Positions 8,503 through 16,363 are shown, numbered from the stretch's first letter. The stretch: DNA of 64,000 nt from Alkalimarinus sediminis (GCF_026427595.1 NZ_CP101527.1:3963001-4027000); one strand, 5' to 3'. Numbers and translations: made by a program. The notes: generated by a model from the sequence alone, not told the origin.

Positions 8503-9303
8503 TTAATCCAATGAGAATTCAACAGGGATTCGAATGCGTGATACCACCGCTACACCGTTGATACGATGCGCAATAAACTGCCATTTTTGAACCACAGTCA
8601 GCGCCGCTCTATCAAGCAACGACACGCCTGAGGTTTGGTGTATTTCGGTACGCAGCTGCTGACCGGTTTCACCTAACAACACTTCAACCCATACCGTGCC
8701 CTGCTGCCCTCTTTTGCGCGCAAGTTTGGGGTAGCTCGGTGGCTCTGGGGGAGCAGCAAACAGAGGCTTGGCGATAACCGCCTCATGTATGCCTTGAGCG
8801 TAATTCTGCAATGGTGCTGCAGCGGCTGACTTATCTGGCTCTTCAGACACGACCACCATCTCATCTTCAGGCTTAACAAACGATTTATCATCTACAGGCT
8901 TAGCTAACGGCTTTTCTAAAACCTCTTGTTTGCTTATATCTTGGCTAATATCCTTAACCGGCTGACTCACCGCTTGATCCGACGGCGTATTTTTTACGAT
9001 CTTTTCAGATATCTCAGCATGGGGTTTATCAACGTCTTTATTCACAACTTCATTAGCACTTACCGTTTCTTCAATACCCGATTCAGGTTTAGCCTCATCT
9101 AACGGGGTCGGCTCTACCATTTCAGTCTTTGGGCTTACTTCATTAGAAGCCGCTGCCGATTGATAGTTAATCGATAACGAAAACTGACTGGCGCTAATCG
9201 CTCCGCTATTTAGATCCACCGCCTGCGACAACGAAGAATCCAATAACAATATGCCATGTACCGCGCATGCAGCGGCAATTCCAGCAACTCTAATTACGCT
9301 CAT
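8503..9303 (-). CDS. tonB: TonB energy-transducing protein
   Basis: A 266-residue protein with a weak N-terminal membrane anchor (IRVAGIAAACAVHGILLL), a long periplasmic spacer of about 150 residues rich in Pro, Lys and Glu, and a C-terminal TonB domain (about 185-266) with SYPKLARKRGQQG, SGVSLLDRAAL and VVQKWQF. It contacts the TonB box of the divergent heme receptor. It is the first gene of a six-gene leftward operon starting from a Fur-box region. The spacer is less proline-rich than in E. coli TonB. Confidence 0.95.
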   Translation of the reverse strand: MSVIRVAGIAAACAVHGILLLDSSLSQAVDLNSGAISASQFSLSINYQSAAASNEVSPKTEMVEPTPLDEAKPESGIEETVSANEVVNKDVDKPHAEISEKIVKNTPSDQAVSQPVKDISQDISKQEVLEKPLAKPVDDKSFVKPEDEMVVVSEEPDKSAAAAPLQNYAQGIHEAVIAKPLFAAPPEPPSYPKLARKRGQQGTVWVEVLLGETGQQLRTEIHQTSGVSLLDRAALTVVQKWQFIAHRINGVAVVSRIRIPVEFSLD

Positions 9304-9367
9304 ATGAGTGTCTGTTTGATCTATCAGTGATTGAGTGAATGCACTTTACCAATCAACAAACCCTAAT

Positions 9368-9416
9368 GCAAATGATAATGATTAATATTTACATTCTTAT
9401 TTCTTCAGTATAGCAT
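9368..9416. promoter_or_regulatory. Fur-box region between tonB operon and heme receptor
   Basis: Bases 9368-9392 hold two overlapping matches to the 19-bp Fur consensus, GCAAATGATAATGATTAAT and GATAATGATTAATATTTAC, each about 14 of 19. A candidate rightward promoter, TTTACA (9388-9393) with 17 bp to TAGCAT (9411-9416), overlaps the box. Iron-loaded Fur would therefore repress the receptor and probably also the divergent tonB operon. Confidence 0.75.
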
Positions 9417-9484
9417 GCCCTCCCTAAATTCAGCTCGCTCGAAAATTTCGACAGATTAATACTGCTAAATAGATGGAGTTAAAA

Positions 9485-11542
9485 ATGAAACGTGTTCTTC
9501 CTTCCCTTGCTATCTCAGGGTGCTGTAGTTTGGCCGCACTGCCTTCTGCACATGCAGATACCACTGACTCATCGGTGACCGTGTTTGATAAGGTTGTGGT
9601 CTCAGCGTCGAGGATTGAACAAACCGCGCAAAAAGAAACCCGCAGTATCGACAGTGTCGATAGAACTCAACTAGATCAAGCCCAACCCTCCTCAGTTGCA
9701 GAAGCATTAAAATTTGAACCAAACGTATCGGTTTCTGGCGGTCCAGTTCCTGGTAATCAATCAGTTAACATTCGAGGTCTAGAAGGCAATAAGATTTTGC
9801 AGGTGATTGATGGTACGCGAGTTAACACCAACTTTAATCACCGTCCTTCTTACTTTTTAGACCCTTCTTTGGTCAGTCAAATTGATGTAGTTAAAGGGCC
9901 TGTTAGTTCACTTTGGGGGTCAGGCGCAGTGGGTGGCGTGGTCTCGCAAAAGACTATATCTGCCAGCGACCTTATGGACGAAGAAGAGACATTCGGTGGC
10001 TTTGTTAAAACCAGTTATAACGATAACGGCAACCAATGGACAGGCACCTCAGCGATCGCTGGTGATCACGACGCATTCAACTGGCTGTTAGGGGCGAGCT
10101 ATCTCGACAGCGATAAAATGGAGCAAGGCAATGGTGATACGCTTTACGGTAGCGAAACTAAAAACGCAACGGGCATTGCCAAAGTAGGCTGGAAAATAAC
10201 CGATAGCAATACCATTGGCCTGAATTATCGCAACGCGAATAACGATGGACACCCACCCGCCGTAGGCAGTTCAGACCAACAGTTAAACGACCCAGATAAA
10301 CTTATCGACCGAGAAACTACCGATGAGAACATCACCCTTAGCTATCAGTTTAACCCTGAAAGCGAAGCCATAAACGTTGATACCAAGCTATACCAAAACA
10401 ACACCCGCATTGAAGAAGACAACTTGTTTGGCAGTACCGATATTAGTGAAATTGAAACCAATGGGTTTTCGGTTACCAACCAATCCAAATTCGGTGGTTT
10501 TAACCTGCTAGGCGGCATCGACGGTTATGAAGACAACCTAGATACCACACGCCCTGCTAGCGGCAATGGTCGTCCCAACCCACCGGCTAACGCCTCTACC
10601 ACAACCATGGGCGCGTTTCTGTATGGTGATTACCCGATACTCGAAACGGTGACGGTTGAAGCGGGTGTTCGTTATGACAGTTTTGACTCTAAAGCTGAAG
10701 GGTTTGAAAGCAGTGATGAGTCGGCAGTGTCACCGGCTGCGGCTATTCGCTGGCAGGCCGTTGATTGGGCGGCCTTATCGGTGCGTTATGATGAAGCGTT
10801 CCGTGCTCCCGATGTGTATGAACTCTATATGGACGGAACACACTTCGCGTTTTACCCAGGCGGGCCGACTAATGTATTTGTCGCCAACCCAGACCTCAAC
10901 CCAGAAACGTCCAAGAACGTTGAAGTAAAAGGTGAGTTCAACTTCAACAATGTTATTGGTAAAGACAAGCTCAACCTCGTAGCCAGCGTATTTGAGAACA
11001 AAGTAAAAGACTTTATCGAGCTTAGTGTCCATGTGCCTAGCAATATGCCTGGGTACTGTTTTGCCCCCGGCATGGGTGCCGGTTGCGCTGGCACCTCAAC
11101 CTCTGAAAACGTTGCAAACGCACGTTTAAAAGGCTTTGAATTTGGCGCGTCATACCAGATAGATGCGTTAACGGCTTCCCTTACTTATGGGCAAACACGG
11201 GGTAAAGACGAAGATACTAACGAGTATCTAAGTGGTATTCCTGCAGACAAATGGGTAGCGGCTCTCGACTATGGTGTTTGGTCTATTGATACCAATGTCG
11301 GTGTTAAAGTTCTCAAAGCTAGTGACCAAAAACGTACTCCGAGCGATGACAGCCAAGGTCCTTATAACGGCTACACCACCACTGATTTTTATGCCAGCTG
11401 GGAGCCCTCTAGTCAGGCCCTTGAAGGGGTAAAAGTTGACTTTATTGTCGCTAATGCGTTTGACCAGAATTATCGTAATGCCTGGACATCGGTTTACGAG
11501 GCAGGTCGTTCTGTACGAGTAGCAGCACAATATAATTTTTAA
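9485..11542 (+). CDS. TonB-dependent heme/hemoglobin receptor
   Basis: I use the ATG at 9485 (685 residues) because GGAG lies 6 bp before it; an ATG at 9473 would add four residues. A signal peptide ends near ALPSAHA, followed by a TonB box (DKVVVSASR), a plug domain with GGPVPGNQSVNIRGLEG, and a 22-strand beta-barrel ending in VRVAAQYNF. The heme-receptor boxes FRAP (439-442) and NPDL (468-471) are both present with a histidine between them (GTHFAF), as in HutA/HemR/HmuR. It brings heme across the outer membrane using the TonB motor encoded opposite. Confidence 0.95.
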   Translation: MKRVLPSLAISGCCSLAALPSAHADTTDSSVTVFDKVVVSASRIEQTAQKETRSIDSVDRTQLDQAQPSSVAEALKFEPNVSVSGGPVPGNQSVNIRGLEGNKILQVIDGTRVNTNFNHRPSYFLDPSLVSQIDVVKGPVSSLWGSGAVGGVVSQKTISASDLMDEEETFGGFVKTSYNDNGNQWTGTSAIAGDHDAFNWLLGASYLDSDKMEQGNGDTLYGSETKNATGIAKVGWKITDSNTIGLNYRNANNDGHPPAVGSSDQQLNDPDKLIDRETTDENITLSYQFNPESEAINVDTKLYQNNTRIEEDNLFGSTDISEIETNGFSVTNQSKFGGFNLLGGIDGYEDNLDTTRPASGNGRPNPPANASTTTMGAFLYGDYPILETVTVEAGVRYDSFDSKAEGFESSDESAVSPAAAIRWQAVDWAALSVRYDEAFRAPDVYELYMDGTHFAFYPGGPTNVFVANPDLNPETSKNVEVKGEFNFNNVIGKDKLNLVASVFENKVKDFIELSVHVPSNMPGYCFAPGMGAGCAGTSTSENVANARLKGFEFGASYQIDALTASLTYGQTRGKDEDTNEYLSGIPADKWVAALDYGVWSIDTNVGVKVLKASDQKRTPSDDSQGPYNGYTTTDFYASWEPSSQALEGVKVDFIVANAFDQNYRNAWTSVYEAGRSVRVAAQYNF

Positions 11543-11594
11543 TAGATGCGCTCTCACTTAACCATATATCTACATTAAGCAAAGCGAGAAACAC

Positions 11595-12002
11595 ATGAGC
11601 GACAGCACAGACGCCAGCATGCCGGGGGATAAAGCCCAGCAGCTCTTAGAAACCATAAGCCAGTGGCAAAACACCACGACCATTATTTTACACGGTGGTT
11701 CGGTGTTTGAATTTAAAGGGGTCTTCCCTCAAGGCAAACTGGAACACGGCTTTTATAACTTGAAAGGTGAAAACGGATTCGAAGGCCATTTGAATCTGGA
11801 TAAGGTTAAAGAAATACGGTTCCAAAGCAAACTACACCGCGGACAAGAAAGCCACGCCTTCGTCTTTCACGACAATGATGATGAGTGCATTTTCAAAATA
11901 TTTCTGGGTCGCGATGCAGAAGGCCAGTTATACCCTTCACAAAAACAACAGTACCTGGCTTATCAACAGCAGTACATGGCCTTTAACAAGAGTTCAGACT
12001 AG
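11595..12002 (+). CDS. hutX: Heme utilization carrier protein HutX/ChuX family
   Basis: A 135-residue cytoplasmic protein. Residues about 30-125 match the HutX/ChuX fold, with HGGSVFEFKGVFPQG, YNLKGENGFEGHLNLDKV, QSKLHRGQESHAFVF and FKIFLGRD. Members bind imported heme and pass it to the HutZ enzyme. It is somewhat shorter than typical HutX (about 160-170), mainly at the N-terminus. It lies 52 bp after the receptor and 10 bp before hutZ, so all three are probably one Fur-controlled transcript. Confidence 0.88.
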   Translation: MSDSTDASMPGDKAQQLLETISQWQNTTTIILHGGSVFEFKGVFPQGKLEHGFYNLKGENGFEGHLNLDKVKEIRFQSKLHRGQESHAFVFHDNDDECIFKIFLGRDAEGQLYPSQKQQYLAYQQQYMAFNKSSD

Positions 12003-12012
12003 GAGACACCCC

Positions 12013-12552
12013 ATGAAAAACAAAGCAATGGAAGCCAGACTAGCAACCGAGCTAGAAACATTTTTAGCAAACCGTCGTACACTTCATCTATCTACACTAG
12101 ATGAAAACGGCCACCCCTATGCATCCTATGCACCTTACGCAACAGGGGAAGACTGCATCTATGTATTGCTCAGTGATATTGCGGTACATGGTGTTAATCT
12201 AAAAAATAACCCGAAAGCCGCAGTTCTGATCGTTGAAGATGAATCTGAATCACAAACGATATTTGCCCGCATTCGCGTTAACTATCAGGTGATCGCCGAG
12301 CATATCCCTTTAGATGCAGGAGATGATTACGACTCAGCCATCGATAAGCTGCATCAAAAGCAAGGGGACAGAATACATAACCTTAGTGGAATGACCGATT
12401 TTAACCTGTTCAAACTAACCCCAATAGGCGGGCGTTACGTCAAAGATTTTGGCCGCGCTTATGCCATTGCAGGCAATTCGTTAACAGGGGAAAGCATCGA
12501 TCATTTGCGTGATGGCCATCAGCAAAGAGAGGCGATCAAAGCGAACCAATAG
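12013..12552 (+). CDS. hutZ: HugZ/HutZ-family heme-degrading enzyme
   Basis: The ATG at 12013 has a strong AGGAG seven bases before it; an earlier in-frame start would overlap hutX and is rejected. The 179-residue protein has the split-barrel FMN-binding-like fold of HutZ, with RRTLHLSTLDENGHPYASYAP, NNPKAAVLIVEDES and a C-terminal region FNLFKLTPIGGRYVKDFGRA containing the GRY-x-KDFG segment typical of HugZ. HutZ accepts heme from HutX and opens the ring to free iron. Confidence 0.92.
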   Translation: MKNKAMEARLATELETFLANRRTLHLSTLDENGHPYASYAPYATGEDCIYVLLSDIAVHGVNLKNNPKAAVLIVEDESESQTIFARIRVNYQVIAEHIPLDAGDDYDSAIDKLHQKQGDRIHNLSGMTDFNLFKLTPIGGRYVKDFGRAYAIAGNSLTGESIDHLRDGHQQREAIKANQ

Positions 12553-12638
12553 CTCTCAGCCTAAAGCATCATATATTGTTGAACGCCTACTTCTTGCTCA
12601 AAGAAGATAACTGTCATTTGGCTCGATGATTAATATAG

Positions 12639-12654
12639 GGTGCGCTTGCGCACC
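12639..12654. repeat. GGTGCGC/GCGCACC hairpin
   Basis: A perfect 7-bp inverted repeat with a 2-base centre, about 90 bp after the hutZ stop. There is no T-tract after it, so it is a weak candidate for a factor-independent terminator; it may protect the hut mRNA 3' end. Confidence 0.45.
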
Positions 12655-12767
12655 GCTAGACATATACAGTCATAGATCATTTTGCCATTTAGACCATAAA
12701 AGGCGTTTAACAAGTAGCCTTGATGAAGCGCCGTAGCATCAAGGGATGAGATATCCATTAAAATGGA

Positions 12768-12840
12768 TCGCGGCTAAAAGCAGCTCCTACAAATACTCAA
12801 TAAGCATAAGAAACATCGTGTAGGAGCGCCACTTTGACGC
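12768..12840. repeat. REP doublet (REPIN) 1
   Basis: The left arm (12768-12791) is an inverted REP reading TGTAGGAGCTGCTTTTAGCC on the minus strand, and the right arm (12819-12840) reads TGTAGGAGCGCCACTTTGAC on the plus strand, about 27 bp apart. Both begin with the GTAG tetranucleotide described for REPs mobilised by RAYT transposases. The two arms differ inside the stem, so they are diverged family members. Confidence 0.75.
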
Positions 12841-12923
12841 AAATGTAGAATAGATTGAACACCTTGATTCAGCTAACTGGTTTGCCCCTAGCTCTATAGA
12901 ACTCCTTACCGATGACCCTACAC

Positions 12924-13001
12924 CGTCATTCCCGCGCAGGCGGGAATCCATTTGGAACGGAGCCTACAACTCAGTGGATCCCCGCCTGCGCGAGGATGAC
13001 G
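12924..13001. repeat. GTCATTCCCGC inverted-repeat element, intact copy
   Basis: A 78-bp element with 27-bp terminal inverted repeats, CGTCATTCCCGCGCAGGCGG at the left and its partner ending GCGCGAGGATGACG at the right, three mismatches apart, enclosing a 24-bp core. This is a common extragenic palindrome in many Proteobacteria. A second, interrupted copy is at 14976-15091. Confidence 0.75.
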
Positions 13002-13050
13002 AACTTAAGTAAGCGCCATTCTTCTCTACCTTCATTAATTATAGTTTCTC

Positions 13051-13080
13051 TTTAGGTCCCGCCTCTCATAGGGACCTAAA
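13051..13080. repeat. Perfect 10-bp hairpin
   Basis: TTTAGGTCCC and GGGACCTAAA flank a 10-base loop. Only a short A-run follows on the plus strand and there is no T-tract on either strand that fits a standard terminator, so the function is unknown. Confidence 0.5.
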
Positions 13081-13116
13081 AAATGTTTATAACGATCAAA
13101 CATACTTGAGTTTTTA

Positions 13117-13130
13117 GGTTGTTATCAACC
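13117..13130. promoter_or_regulatory. Inverted repeat upstream of a sigma-54 promoter
   Basis: GGTTG-TTAT-CAACC lies about 140-150 bp upstream of the expected start of the sigma-54 transcript at 13243. The distance suits an enhancer-binding site for a sigma-54 activator, but the repeat is short and no protein can be assigned. Confidence 0.3.
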
Positions 13131-13242
13131 AACAAACACTACGCTTCAGAATAGCCAATAAAATAGTACCATTTGAAAATAACTATTTATAAACCTTTAA
13201 TATCAGCATGTTAAAATTAATCTCACCTTTAAAACCTCATTC

Positions 13243-13258
13243 TGGCACAGCCTCTGCA
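13243..13258 (+). promoter_or_regulatory. Sigma-54 (-24/-12) promoter of the small peptide gene
   Basis: TGGCACAGCCTCTGCA has GG and GC separated by exactly 10 bp and matches the consensus TGGCAC-N5-TTGCA at all conserved positions except one (C for T before TGC). Transcription would start near 13269, giving an 80-nt leader before the ATG at 13349. It implies dependence on an AAA+ activator. Confidence 0.7.
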
Positions 13259-13348
13259 ATACCTTAAGTACGAACCAGCGATAAACAAATCAAGGTTCTA
13301 CTACTTAAACTCAAAGCACTTAAAAAGATTTATTCAGAGGATACGATT

Positions 13349-13600
13349 ATGACAACTTTAGCCCTTAACTCATTGAACATTGCAGACCTAACCACTAGCA
13401 GCGAATTAGACAGCAAAGCCCTTAAAACCATCGCAGGTGGTTATAGCTACTGGTCTGGCTGGTCTACCAAATACAACTTCCGCGGCACGACCTTTTTAGG
13501 CTATGTCTATAAAAACGGTAAGCTTCGCTCTAAGATTCGTAAGCACCACAGCCGTAAGTGGAGCAAAACTAACTACTTCTCTTCGGACCATATTGTATAA
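13349..13600 (+). CDS. Small double-glycine-leader peptide (bacteriocin-like or signal precursor)
   Basis: An 83-residue product that I do not recognise as a named family. The first 31 residues look like a double-glycine leader: acidic and hydrophobic, with SSELDSKALKTIAGG ending in GG, the cut site of C39-peptidase ABC exporters. The predicted mature 52 residues begin YSYWSGWSTKY, are rich in Tyr, Trp, Lys and Arg, and have no cysteine, so no disulfide or lanthionine is expected. The ATG has AGAGGA seven bases before it. A sigma-54 promoter precedes it and a clear terminator follows, so it is a single-gene transcript. No exporter, immunity or modification gene is next to it. It could be a microcin, a signalling peptide or a structural secreted peptide; calling it a real gene is fairly safe, the role is open. 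Confidence 0.7.
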   Translation: MTTLALNSLNIADLTTSSELDSKALKTIAGGYSYWSGWSTKYNFRGTTFLGYVYKNGKLRSKIRKHHSRKWSKTNYFSSDHIV

Positions 13601-13625
13601 GTTAAGGGTTACGATCCTTCAAACT

Positions 13626-13657
13626 AAAAAGAGCGACTGATTAGCCGCTCTTTTTTC
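13626..13657 (+). terminator. Rho-independent terminator after the peptide gene
   Basis: AAAAGAGCG and CGCTCTTTT pair around a loop of about 10 bases and run into a T-tract (13650-13656), 25 bp after the peptide stop codon. It closes a monocistronic unit. Confidence 0.85.
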
Positions 13658-13688
13658 GTTGTTTCGTTTCTTAATCAAGGCCAATCAA

Positions 13689-13764
13689 TCGCGCCAAAGT
13701 GGCACTCCTACTTTTAACGCTTCCCTACTTGTATTTCTACTGTAGAAGCGCCACTTTGGCGCGA
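13689..13764. repeat. REP doublet (REPIN) 2
   Basis: An inverted REP (13689-13711, minus-strand GTAGGAGTGCCACTTTGGCG) and a direct REP (13741-13764, GTAGAAGCGCCACTTTGGCG) are separated by about 29 bp. The stems GCGCCA/TGGCGC are perfect in the right copy. It lies between the peptide terminator and the convergent desaturase gene. Confidence 0.8.
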
Positions 13765-13792
13765 AAAGGGTTCAATTTGGTACGATTTTGCT

Positions 13793-14896
13793 CTACGCCT
13801 CAACCGGCACCTGCTTGGGCGGAAGGCTGTACTTCAATACACGCTTTACAACGGTTAAATACTGCTTACCAAACGAGCCGGTGTTGTAAGGGATATTATA
13901 CTTCTGACACACCGCCTGAACCTCTTTGCTCATTGCGGGGTAGTGATGAGCGGGAACATCTGGAAACAGGTGATGTTCTATCTGACAGCTCAAGTGGCCA
14001 CTCAAGATATGTAGCCCACGACTACCTTCAAAGTTTGAGGAGCCGAGAATTTGTCGGTAGTACCATTCGCCTTGAGTTTCGTTTTCGCACTCTTCAATGC
14101 TAAATGTGTGTATATCTTCAGTGAAGTGACCACAAAAAATGACTGTTGCAGTCCATAAGTTTCGCAATAGGTTAGCTAAGAAGTTGCCTGCAAGTACGGG
14201 TAAAAACATAGGGAAGCATAGCAACGGAAAGAACAGATAGTCTTTAAAAAATTGGCGGCCCGCTTTGCTAAAGAATGCGTGCTTCAACTCTTTTCGGGTA
14301 ATGGGCAAGTTACTGGTTTTACGGCGTTTACCCATAAAAATACGTTCAGCAGCGACCTCATGGTATGCCACCCCTAACTCAAACATTAAGCTCAAGTTAA
14401 GGTAGGTGATAATCTGCCACCGGTTTTTGGGTCTCCACTGGGTATCATCACTTAATCGCAACAAGCCATAGCCAAAGTCGCGGTCTTTACCAATGATATT
14501 GGTATAGGTGTGGTGCTCATGATTGTGATAACGCCTCCATGAGTCTGCGTCTGCGGCATGATCCCATTCGAATTTGCGACCGTTAATATTGGGGTCGTTC
14601 ATCCAGTCATATTGGCCATGCATAACGTTGTGGCCAATTTCCATATTGTCTAGTATTTTGGCAAGCGCTAACAATAAAACACCTGCAACCCACCAAATCG
14701 GGCTGAGAAACCCTAGCACTAATGCGACTCGACCAGCGACTTCACTCAGACGCTGCACGCGAATAACATTGCGAATATAGTTGGCGTCTTTCTGGCCTAC
14801 CTTGGCCATGGTGTTTGATCGGATCTGATCCAGGTCCTGTGCGAACTGTTCAAGCGTTGCGCTATCGGGCCTGGCATTATTGCTTGCTGTACTCAT
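13793..14896 (-). CDS. Membrane fatty acid desaturase, front-end type
   Basis: A 367-residue integral-membrane di-iron desaturase with three histidine boxes: HNVMH (89-93), HNHEHH (124-129) and QIEHH (305-309). The glutamine in the third box is typical of front-end desaturases (delta-5/6-like and related bacterial acyl-lipid enzymes), yet no cytochrome b5 domain is fused. Hydrophobic segments lie near 55-82 and 205-245. Electrons are probably supplied by the ferredoxin-type reductase encoded next on the same strand. The exact double-bond position cannot be read from the sequence. ATG 14896 has AAGGA upstream. Confidence 0.9.
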   Translation of the reverse strand: MSTASNNARPDSATLEQFAQDLDQIRSNTMAKVGQKDANYIRNVIRVQRLSEVAGRVALVLGFLSPIWWVAGVLLLALAKILDNMEIGHNVMHGQYDWMNDPNINGRKFEWDHAADADSWRRYHNHEHHTYTNIIGKDRDFGYGLLRLSDDTQWRPKNRWQIITYLNLSLMFELGVAYHEVAAERIFMGKRRKTSNLPITRKELKHAFFSKAGRQFFKDYLFFPLLCFPMFLPVLAGNFLANLLRNLWTATVIFCGHFTEDIHTFSIEECENETQGEWYYRQILGSSNFEGSRGLHILSGHLSCQIEHHLFPDVPAHHYPAMSKEVQAVCQKYNIPYNTGSFGKQYLTVVKRVLKYSLPPKQVPVEA

Positions 14897-14975
14897 TTTG
14901 AATCCTTAAATTAAATCACTTACTCGGCTAAAAAGTAACTGGTCAGTCACTAGCGAGTGTTCATTCTTAATCGAC

Positions 14976-15091
14976 AGTCATTCCCGCGAAGGCGGGAATC
15001 CATGATTTAAAACGCCGCTATAAAAATGGATCCCCGCCCACCCCAGGGCGCTCTATCTTGCGTTGCAATTCACCTTGTGCGCGAGGATGAC
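14976..15091. repeat. GTCATTCCCGC inverted-repeat element, interrupted copy
   Basis: The left arm (14976-15002) and the start of the right arm (15027-15038) match the intact copy at 12924. The right arm is then split by about 39 bp (15039-15077) that the other copy lacks, before the end TGCGCGAGGATGAC (15078-15091). It lies between the desaturase and its reductase gene. Confidence 0.7.
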
Positions 15092-15154
15092 AAGAAAATA
15101 TAATTGCGCCCCTTCCAAGAAATTATGATTGCGTCCCGTCAGAGTCATCACTAT

Positions 15155-16276
15155 CTATAGGGCCAAAACCACATCCGCTACCGGTACACTCACACATAGC
15201 TGAATTTCTTCTTGGCCGGTATCGCTATAGGTTTTAGTTTTGCTGTTATACACCACGCCACTTTTCTTCTGGCAGATACACTGGTGGCACACACCAATGC
15301 GACAACCTGTCACCGGTTTTAAATCAGCTTCTTCCGCTAACGCCAACAGTGTCTTGGCTTCTCCCTTCTCCGCAGAAACTTGCTTACCTGACTGCTGAAA
15401 CAATACGCTCGAGGCTTGATCTGAACCTTCAAGAGATACTGGCTCTGGGCCAAAGAATTCATAGTGTATTTGTTCTTGCTTTACGCCTTGGTTCTGCAAT
15501 AGGTTACGGGCATGCAAAATCATTGGGCTCGGGCCACAGATATAGATATCTCGAGCACTAAAATCATCACAGTAAGTCAGCAAGTGAGCATCACTAAAAA
15601 ACCCTAGATCATGAGTATCGATAAAATGTACGGTTAAGTTGGGTGTTTGCTGCTCTAGCGTTTTAAGCTCGTCACGAAATAGAAAGTGCTCTGTACTACG
15701 GGCGTAATACATCAAAGTAACCGGTTGAGTAACGGTCTGACCACTACGGGCAATCTGTTGCAGCATCGACCTAAAGGGAGTAATACCACTGCCCCCTGCA
15801 ATCATTAATACAGGTTTAGCGAGTTGATCAAGGCAAAACTCACCTTCGGCTTGAGATAGGTTAACCACCCCACCGGCTTTAAGCGCTTGGGGCAACCAAG
15901 GGGTAATCTCTCCGTTTTCTTGAATGCGGATACTAATTTCAATCAGGCCGCTTTGCTCAAAGTATTCAGGGCTGCTGGATATACTGAAAAAACGACTGAT
16001 CCATGCACCTTCTTTTTCAACGATAAGCTCAATATATTGCCCTGCCCTAAACCCCTTCCACTGCTTTCCGGGCTTAATGACCAACGAATACATATCATCA
16101 GACTCTCGGCGTACATCATTTACATAACTGCGTATTCGGTCAGCGCGCCATTGAGGTAAAAACACCTGAATAATCGGTTCAAAGTAAGCTGAGAAACTGG
16201 TTGTATTGGTTATATTTCTAGCTAACCATGACCAGCTAGACTGTATTAGGTTTGGGTTGGTTGTAACGTTATTCAT
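15155..16276 (-). CDS. Ferredoxin reductase with C-terminal 2Fe-2S domain (desaturase electron donor)
   Basis: The ATG at 16276 gives 373 residues; a longer frame has no support. In order there is an FAD-binding barrel (about 45-145, GQYIELIVE and RFFSISSSP), an NAD(P)H-binding domain (MIAGGSGITPFRSML, YICGPSPMI) and a plant-type 2Fe-2S ferredoxin domain with TGCRIGVCHQC and a distal Cys in QLCVSV. It passes electrons from NAD(P)H to an oxygenase or desaturase. Its position upstream of the desaturase on the same strand, as in Pseudomonas desB-type loci, makes that the likely partner. The pair is separated by 258 bp containing a repeat element. Confidence 0.88.
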   Translation of the reverse strand: MNNVTTNPNLIQSSWSWLARNITNTTSFSAYFEPIIQVFLPQWRADRIRSYVNDVRRESDDMYSLVIKPGKQWKGFRAGQYIELIVEKEGAWISRFFSISSSPEYFEQSGLIEISIRIQENGEITPWLPQALKAGGVVNLSQAEGEFCLDQLAKPVLMIAGGSGITPFRSMLQQIARSGQTVTQPVTLMYYARSTEHFLFRDELKTLEQQTPNLTVHFIDTHDLGFFSDAHLLTYCDDFSARDIYICGPSPMILHARNLLQNQGVKQEQIHYEFFGPEPVSLEGSDQASSVLFQQSGKQVSAEKGEAKTLLALAEEADLKPVTGCRIGVCHQCICQKKSGVVYNSKTKTYSDTGQEEIQLCVSVPVADVVLAL

Positions 16277-16363
16277 GCCATTAAATCTCGATATTTGAGC
16301 GCACAAGTGTACCCTCAAATAATTTTAATGCAAGAATAATTATTAAGAACAAATATTTTACGC

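Larger units (their letters stand above)
12553..13348. other. 796-bp repeat-rich intergenic region
   Basis: I see no convincing gene between hutZ and the small peptide gene. The region holds a GGTGCGC-TT-GCGCACC hairpin (12639-12654), a REP doublet, a GTCATTCCCGC inverted-repeat element, a perfect 10-bp hairpin and the peptide gene's promoter. These are listed separately. Repeats of this kind accumulate in neutral gaps between operons. Confidence 0.7.

Noticed and set aside
11543-11594. Second Fur box before hutX
   Set aside because: No match to the consensus in the 52-bp gap; hutX and hutZ are better explained as part of the receptor transcript.
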